Assembly (NCBI GenBank): GCA_037576195.1
Contig: CM075103.1
Coordinates: forward strand, 5,084,001-5,148,000
Direction: 5' to 3'
Source: Phytoseiulus persimilis
Taxonomy: Eukaryota; Arthropoda; Arachnida; Mesostigmata; Phytoseiidae
DNA length: 64,000 nucleotides
Each line of letters begins with the position of its first letter. Position 1 is the stretch's first letter. The notes beneath the pieces were generated by a model. It saw only the letters and a program-made list of their open reading frames with translations. It was not told the DNA's origin and made no database searches. Position numbers and translations under genes: made by a program. Of the stretch, positions 59,001 through 64,000 are shown piece by piece.

Positions 59001-60711
59001 GTTACTGGCGCAATTGGCAGTACTGCCGTCTAGACGGTCAAACCCCTCACGAGGACCGGACCAAGTCCATCCTCGAATACAACAAACCGAACAGCGAAAA
59101 ATTCGTCTTCATGCTGTCCACCCGCGCCGGAGGTCTCGGTATCAATCTTTACACGGCCGACATCGTGATTCTGTTCGACTCCGACTGGAATCCACAGGCT
59201 GATCTCCAAGCGATGGATCGTGCTCATCGTATTGGCCAACTGAAACCGGTCAAGGTATTCCGTTTCGTCACCGAGAACACCATCGAGGAACGTATAGTCG
59301 AAAAAGCAGAGGTGAAACTCCGCCTCGACAAAATGGTCATCCAGCAAGGTCGTCTGGTTGACAACAGCAACAAACTCGGAAAGGACGAAATGATGAGCAT
59401 GATTCGGCATGGAGCGGACCGAATATTCGCTTCCAAAGAGAGTGAAATAACGGACGAAGACATCGACGCCATCCTCGAGAAAGCTGAGAGGAAAACCGAA
59501 GAGCAGAACAAGAAGTTAGAGGCCATGGGTGAGAGCTCGCTGCGAAACTTCACCATGGACACTCAGGAGAACAAAGGCTACTCGGTATATAATTTTGAAG
59601 GCGAAGACTTCCGTGAAAAAGGCAAGAACGCCGGGCTCAATTGGATCGAGCCTCCAAAGAGAGAACGAAGGGCCAACTATCAGGTGGACGCATATTTTCG
59701 CGAAGCTTTGCGGGTGTCCGAACCGAAGGCTCCGAAAGCTCCCCGTCCGCCAAAACAGCCGAACGTTCAAGATTTTCAGTTCTTCCCGCCAAGATTATTC
59801 GAGCTTTTGGACAAAGAAATCTATCATTTCCGAAAGACAATCGAGTACAAGGTTGCTAAGAATCCCGAGCTCGGGGTCGATGCTTCCCGAGTTCAAATAG
59901 AGGAGCAAGCCAAGATCGACGAGGCTGAACCGCTCACCGAAGAGGAGGTCGCGGAGAAGGAACGTCTGCTAACTGAAGGCTTCACCAACTGGAGCAGGAG
60001 AGACTTCAATCAGTTCATCAAAGCCAACGAAAAATTCGGACGTGAGGATATCGAGAGCATCTCGCGAGATGTCGAAGGAAAAACCCCTGAGGAAGTTGTC
60101 GAGTACTCCCAAGTGTTCTGGGAACGTTGCCAAGAACTTCAGGTCCGTATCGCTCTCTATTCAAATGTGTGGCAAAAGCGGATTAGGACGGTCCGAAGTG
60201 AATATTCACTGGTTTTGTTTCTTTCCAGGATATCGAAAAGATCATGGCTCAGATCGAGAAGGGTGAAACCAGAATCCAACGTCGTGCGGGAATCAAACGA
60301 GCCCTCGATTCGAAAATGTCTCGATATCGAGCACCCTTCCATCAGTTACGTATATCATACGGTTCGAACAAAGGCAAGAACTACACCGAAGAGGAAGATC
60401 GATTCCTGGTTTGCATGATTCACAAACTGGGCTTCGATCGAACCGACAACGTCTACGACGAACTCAGGGCCGCGGTGCGACAAGCTCCTCAATTCCGATT
60501 CGATTGGTTCATCAAGAGCCGGACGGCCACCGAACTGCAGCGACGATGCAACACTCTCATCACCCTTATCGAACGCGAGAACGTAGAGCTCGAAGAGAAG
60601 GAGAAGAGCGAAGGCAAACGGAAGAAAGCTTCGAATGGGGGAACTCCGAAACCCGCGAAGCGCAGCGTGACTGCGTCGGAGCCCAAGGCGAAGAAACCCC
60701 GCAAAGCCTAG
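56047..60711 (+). CDS. Iswi: ISWI chromatin-remodelling ATPase (SNF2H/SMARCA5 orthologue)
   Basis: Nuclear ATPase that slides and spaces nucleosomes in ACF, CHRAC and NURF-type complexes. Seven exons, phases consistent, 1047 residues: 56047-56121, 56904-57070, 57194-57334, 57492-57664, 57735-58576, 58880-60142, 60229-60711. An acidic N-terminus leads to the AutoN/linker region ([19 protein letters not shown]). The DEXH ATPase lobe carries Walker A (DEMGLGKT, about residue 195) and DEAH ([11 protein letters not shown]). Lobe 2 has [27 protein letters not shown] and [11 protein letters not shown]. NegC/HAND follows ([27 protein letters not shown]), then SANT and SLIDE ([39 protein letters not shown]) and a basic tail. 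The start ATG opens [20 protein letters not shown], like other animal ISWI. Intron 2 has a GTTCGC donor. All catalytic motifs are intact. Confidence 0.98.
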
Positions 60712-63252
60712 AAGAGGACGACGCCCGGTAGAGATTTACTACGAATTTAACACAGACCTATGATCGAAACTTAATTATTTGTGCTCTATGTACATCTCCG
60801 ATAATGTCGGGTATCATGTATCAAGACATTGGACAGATGAATACGGGGAGAGTGAAACCTCGTGAGGAAAACCAATCGAAATCCATAGGTTGTGTTCTCG
60901 ATTCGACATCAGTGCTCGGAACTCGCAGGCCACCCGAGCTGGCCGCAGTCCATGGTTAGGCTGAGACTCAGGTGTGCTATCCACTTCCGTATCGGCAAAT
61001 TGGGATTCCCGCCATGTTCAGACTCCCTGAGGCGTGAGAAAGACCAATTTGGATCCAAAGCTGCGGGAAGAAGTTCCCGATGCAAATGCTCCACGAAACC
61101 GATTCGTCGCGACCGTTTCGTTCGGTTGGAACGTCTGCCGCCTCCAACGGTGAATCTCCGTCGACTGTGACTACGATTATTTATTCTCGAAATTCTTCAG
61201 TCTGCCAACTGGCAATTTCGCCGGGGGCATCGGGATTCGAAGATAACGCATAACGGGAAGATCCAGTGTTTCATTCTTCGAGGATGGGATATTCCAAACA
61301 CAAATGGAATGATGCCGTGACGATTTATGTAGTTACCGACAGTACCAGAATTTCAATTGTCTATAAAAGGTCATCAGAGGTGATTCGATAAACTTCGTTT
61401 CGGAAATCTAGCAGCGATAACGCGTTCATCGCGAGTAATAAATAGCGATCGATTTTGAAAGCAGCGCTCTCTCTCTCTCTCTCTCTCTTTCTCTCATAGT
61501 TTCAACATATTCGGAAATTTTAATTCTAAGATGATACTGAAAGTCTCATCGCCGTTTCTCCCCCGGGCCTGGGGGTTCACTGGAAGAAGCGAGAACTCAT
61601 GGGATATGAACGGGAAGCAGCTTTGGGCTTCTCTGGGATAACGAGGAATGATACCTGTCCTTAGAATTCACGGTTCCTTCGTGACCTAGGACTCTCAAAA
61701 TACAACTCCCCAATGCGGAATATCGGAATCGGCCTTACAGTGAAAATGTCAAGTCCACATTTGTTTGTGCGATCGCTCACGGAAAGGCTCAAATCTTTCC
61801 GCATCCACCTCAACCACGACCTCAGTCTGAGACCACTATAGATACTCCGCAGGAGGGATCCGTGCGTGGTAATGGTAGACAGGTCCGCCGATCGACACGA
61901 TCTTTGAACGAGTGTTCTCTGGGTCGGAGGGGCGATCAATAAGCGTCTCATTCGGAGGAACTGTAACGACGATTGCGACGAATTGTGACCAGTGGCGTAA
62001 CAAGGGTCTCTGGTGCCCGGGAGAGCAACGAAAACGGCGCCTTCTCCCTCCCACCGGGTCAGGGAACATCGGCTAGAATTACAGGAATAAAAGCATCAAA
62101 TGTACTGATTCGGTACAGGAAAACCATCATCCGGACGAATCCAATCTCCAGAACTGAATCCTGCGCATTCATCCATCGCAATCATTCATCATTGATCGCA
62201 TCGCCAATATCGATGTTATTCGAGAGATCATGCTCGATCGAAAGGACCGCCTGGTTTGACAGTCGCGATTGGCTCAAACCGGACCGCAGCTATGACTCGA
62301 TCAATTTCGGAGTTTCCTTCACAAGTTGCCGAACTTATAGCTACGGTCAGAGTAGAGCGGAGGGAAATGAAGATCTTTGGGGCGTCGATGTCGAGATTAT
62401 ACTTCTCGATGAACTTCAAAAGCTCCACTGGAAAGCTGGAAACGTTGCCCGAGGCTGCTCGATCAGCTGGTGCCCGGGGCGGTCCCCTCGTCCAACTTAT
62501 TACGCTACTGATTGCAACTCGGCTTTCTCTGGAAGAATGCATTCAGGACAGCACCGCTGGGCTGAAGATGAGTTCATCCCGCTTCACTAACGGCCCAGGA
62601 AAAGGCCCGCCATATTTCGAATTTTGCGCGCCAAGTGTACAGCTGGTGTTCCGCGGGAGGTTTTCTGAACTGCGCTCACGGAACCGCATACCAGCATTCC
62701 GCGCGGTCCGTGATGTGTTTCATCCAGCTCTCGATGCCATCACTTCACCCCAAAGTGAGTTCAAGCGCGCTTCTCCTGTTCTGAGATCCTGATGTGAACT
62801 CTGGAATGCAGCGGAATCTTTTGCCGCGAACTCGACCAGAGCAAAAGCATCTCCGCAAAGCGACTGGACCGACGTGCCGTCTTCGTCCTCAAATAAAAAT
62901 CGAGTCGGTTCCAAGATCACTAACAGTCATAGCTTTGTGAAGTGGAACAGTTGCGCCTTGTAATCCCAGTCGAGACTGTTCGCCTGCTTGGGTATCGGTT
63001 CTCGATGCACTCAGTCACCCGCTGTTGGATACAGAATCCTAACACGGAGGAATGGAAACATCTGATGAGTGTCCACTGGTACACTCTTGTTCTTTAGTCG
63101 TCCTCGGTGGACGAGATCCTAAGCTCCAGCGGCCATAACGTGAGGGGCTACAAATCCCTATTCGGCAAATAGAAAGTTCGTTTTTGTTTTCAGATGAGTT
63201 TGAAGAATCTGATTTAGTTGTAAATGGACTTGGGAGTAGGCTCACCATCACC
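60712..63252. other. Gap between ISWI and ATM
   Basis: ISWI 3' flank followed by unassigned sequence. It contains a CT dinucleotide run at about 61468-61489. Long + frames at 61973-62792 overlap each other without domains. The promoter of the ATM gene should lie near the right end. Confidence 0.35.
61468..61489. repeat. CT microsatellite, about 11 units
   Basis: An uninterrupted CT/TC run of about 22 nt, followed by TTTCTCTC. Confidence 0.8.
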
Positions 63253-64000
63253 ATGCAGTCGGCGCGGGATCTTCGTCAATGCCTGGTGGACGCGCGCGAT
63301 CTTAAAACTCTCAAAGGACGGAAAGTAAGTCGTTCCATCGTTCCACTGCACAGAGAGCATATTTAGAACGATCGTGATGACACTGAAGCTTTTGTTATCG
63401 TTTCAGGAAGCTCTAGAGAAATGCATCGTTTACTTGAAACGTCCAGTACTACAGAACGTCTTGGACTCCGCCGAGGTCACCGGGGGCAATTTGAGTTGGG
63501 ATGACATAATTGATTTTGTCGATGTTCTCGTGAAACAGACTCTGCAGAAGAAGAGCAATGCCAAAGACACCCTTGGAATCCGTGAAGAACGCGAAGCTGC
63601 CTTGAATCTTTTCGACCTGCTCGTGACTCTCAGCATTCGAAGTTCGTAATTCTTTCCTGCTCACCTTCGCTATTCTCATGCTAAACGAATCGAGATAGTG
63701 GATTATGTTTTTTTGAAACATACTATTGGTTGACTGTTCTTGTCTGTCTCTGAAGAGGCCGGACGCGTTCGCGCTGAAGAGGTTATCCGTGTGATTACAC
63801 CGATTTTACATGAAAGAGACAATCGGCCCCTCGTGGGTCGTCAACTTCTGAGAATTCTCAAACAACTCCTCCGTGCACCACACCATCGGGCGAACGTCTC
63901 CTCCGAGATGTACAACGGTCTCATAAAACTACACACTGCGTTCATAAAGTGGGTGCCGTGGGCAGGAACCGCCTCATATCATGTTTTTTCGTCCGAAATA
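63253..64000 (+). CDS. ATM: ATM serine/threonine kinase, N-terminus (cut by window edge)
   Basis: ATM/Tel1 senses DNA double-strand breaks. Three exons: 63253-63324 (MQSARDLRQCLVDARDLKTL to GRK), 63407-63641 (EALEKCIVYLKRPVLQNVLD; GGNLSWDDIIDFVDVLVKQT) and 63756 to about 63947 (AGRVRAEEVIRVITPILHER onward). The L-x-R-x-L--ARDLKTLKGRKEAL block is the TAN motif that marks the extreme N-terminus of ATM/Tel1. The LNW-D equivalent (LSWDD) and the following HEAT-like helices align in order with human ATM residues 1 to about 190. The start ATG corresponds to the human start region. Intron 2 has a GTTCGT donor. The kinase domain is beyond the window, so the call rests on the N-terminus alone. Confidence 0.72.

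Noticed and set aside
59030..59562. Long antisense frames within ISWI exon 6
   Set aside because: Shadows of a strongly conserved coding exon on the + strand.
1..64000. CRISPR array, prophage, insertion sequence or bacterial operon
   Set aside because: No regularly spaced repeats, transposase, terminal inverted repeats or ribosome-binding-site-led gene runs were seen. The gene structure is eukaryotic throughout.

Overview
This is a eukaryotic nuclear DNA window, most likely from an arthropod. Genes are split by short introns with GT..AG boundaries, polyadenylation signals follow several stop codons, a tRNA-Val lies between genes, and every recognisable protein is animal-like. Base composition looks balanced, CpG is not visibly depleted and the recognised genes are compact. 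A small chelicerate such as a mite is a plausible source, but that is a guess from compactness and protein flavour.

Layout. 0-10 kb is mostly non-coding to my eye. It holds two short C-terminal exons, each encoding one membrane span and a cytoplasmic tail (2.05-2.42 kb and 6.26-6.51 kb, + strand). A third relative lies on the - strand at 46.25-46.64 kb. 10.2-11.9 kb is the 3' part of MED26 (-). 12.8-18.1 kb has three GC-rich blocks and no convincing coding sequence; it may hold upstream promoter or 5'UTR sequence. 19.0-19.8 kb is ribosomal protein eL36 (-). 20.5-22.2 kb is TMEM115 (+). 23.0-27.1 kb is VPS41 (-), resolved into 14 exons with consistent phases. 28.2-36.3 kb holds an almost complete anoctamin/TMEM16 gene (-) and, downstream of it, a three-exon partial copy lying between two long poly-G runs. 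39.5 kb is tRNA-Val(AAC). 40.7-41.9 kb is TMEM50 (-). 43.2-44.1 kb is an intronless small heat-shock-like protein with a long N-terminal extension (-). 46-49 kb holds poorly recognised coding exons (-). 49.7-52.2 kb is a Neuralized-type RING E3 ligase (+). 54.4-54.9 kb is a small acidic protein (+). 56.0-60.7 kb is the complete ISWI chromatin remodeller (+). 63.25 kb to the right edge is the N-terminus of ATM kinase (+, cut by the window).

The genes do not form an operon or pathway. They are mainly housekeeping genes for transcription and chromatin (MED26, ISWI, ATM), translation (eL36, tRNA-Val), Golgi, vacuole and membrane biology (TMEM115, VPS41, TMEM50, anoctamin) and ubiquitin signalling (Neuralized). 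The less ordinary signals are the family of single-span C-terminal exons (possibly ionotropic-receptor-like), the partial anoctamin copy, recurrent GTTCG 5' splice sites, a 23-bp perfect hairpin at 53.6 kb, and the extended Hsp20 protein. I found no CRISPR array, mobile element with recognisable ends, or bacterial or viral gene.
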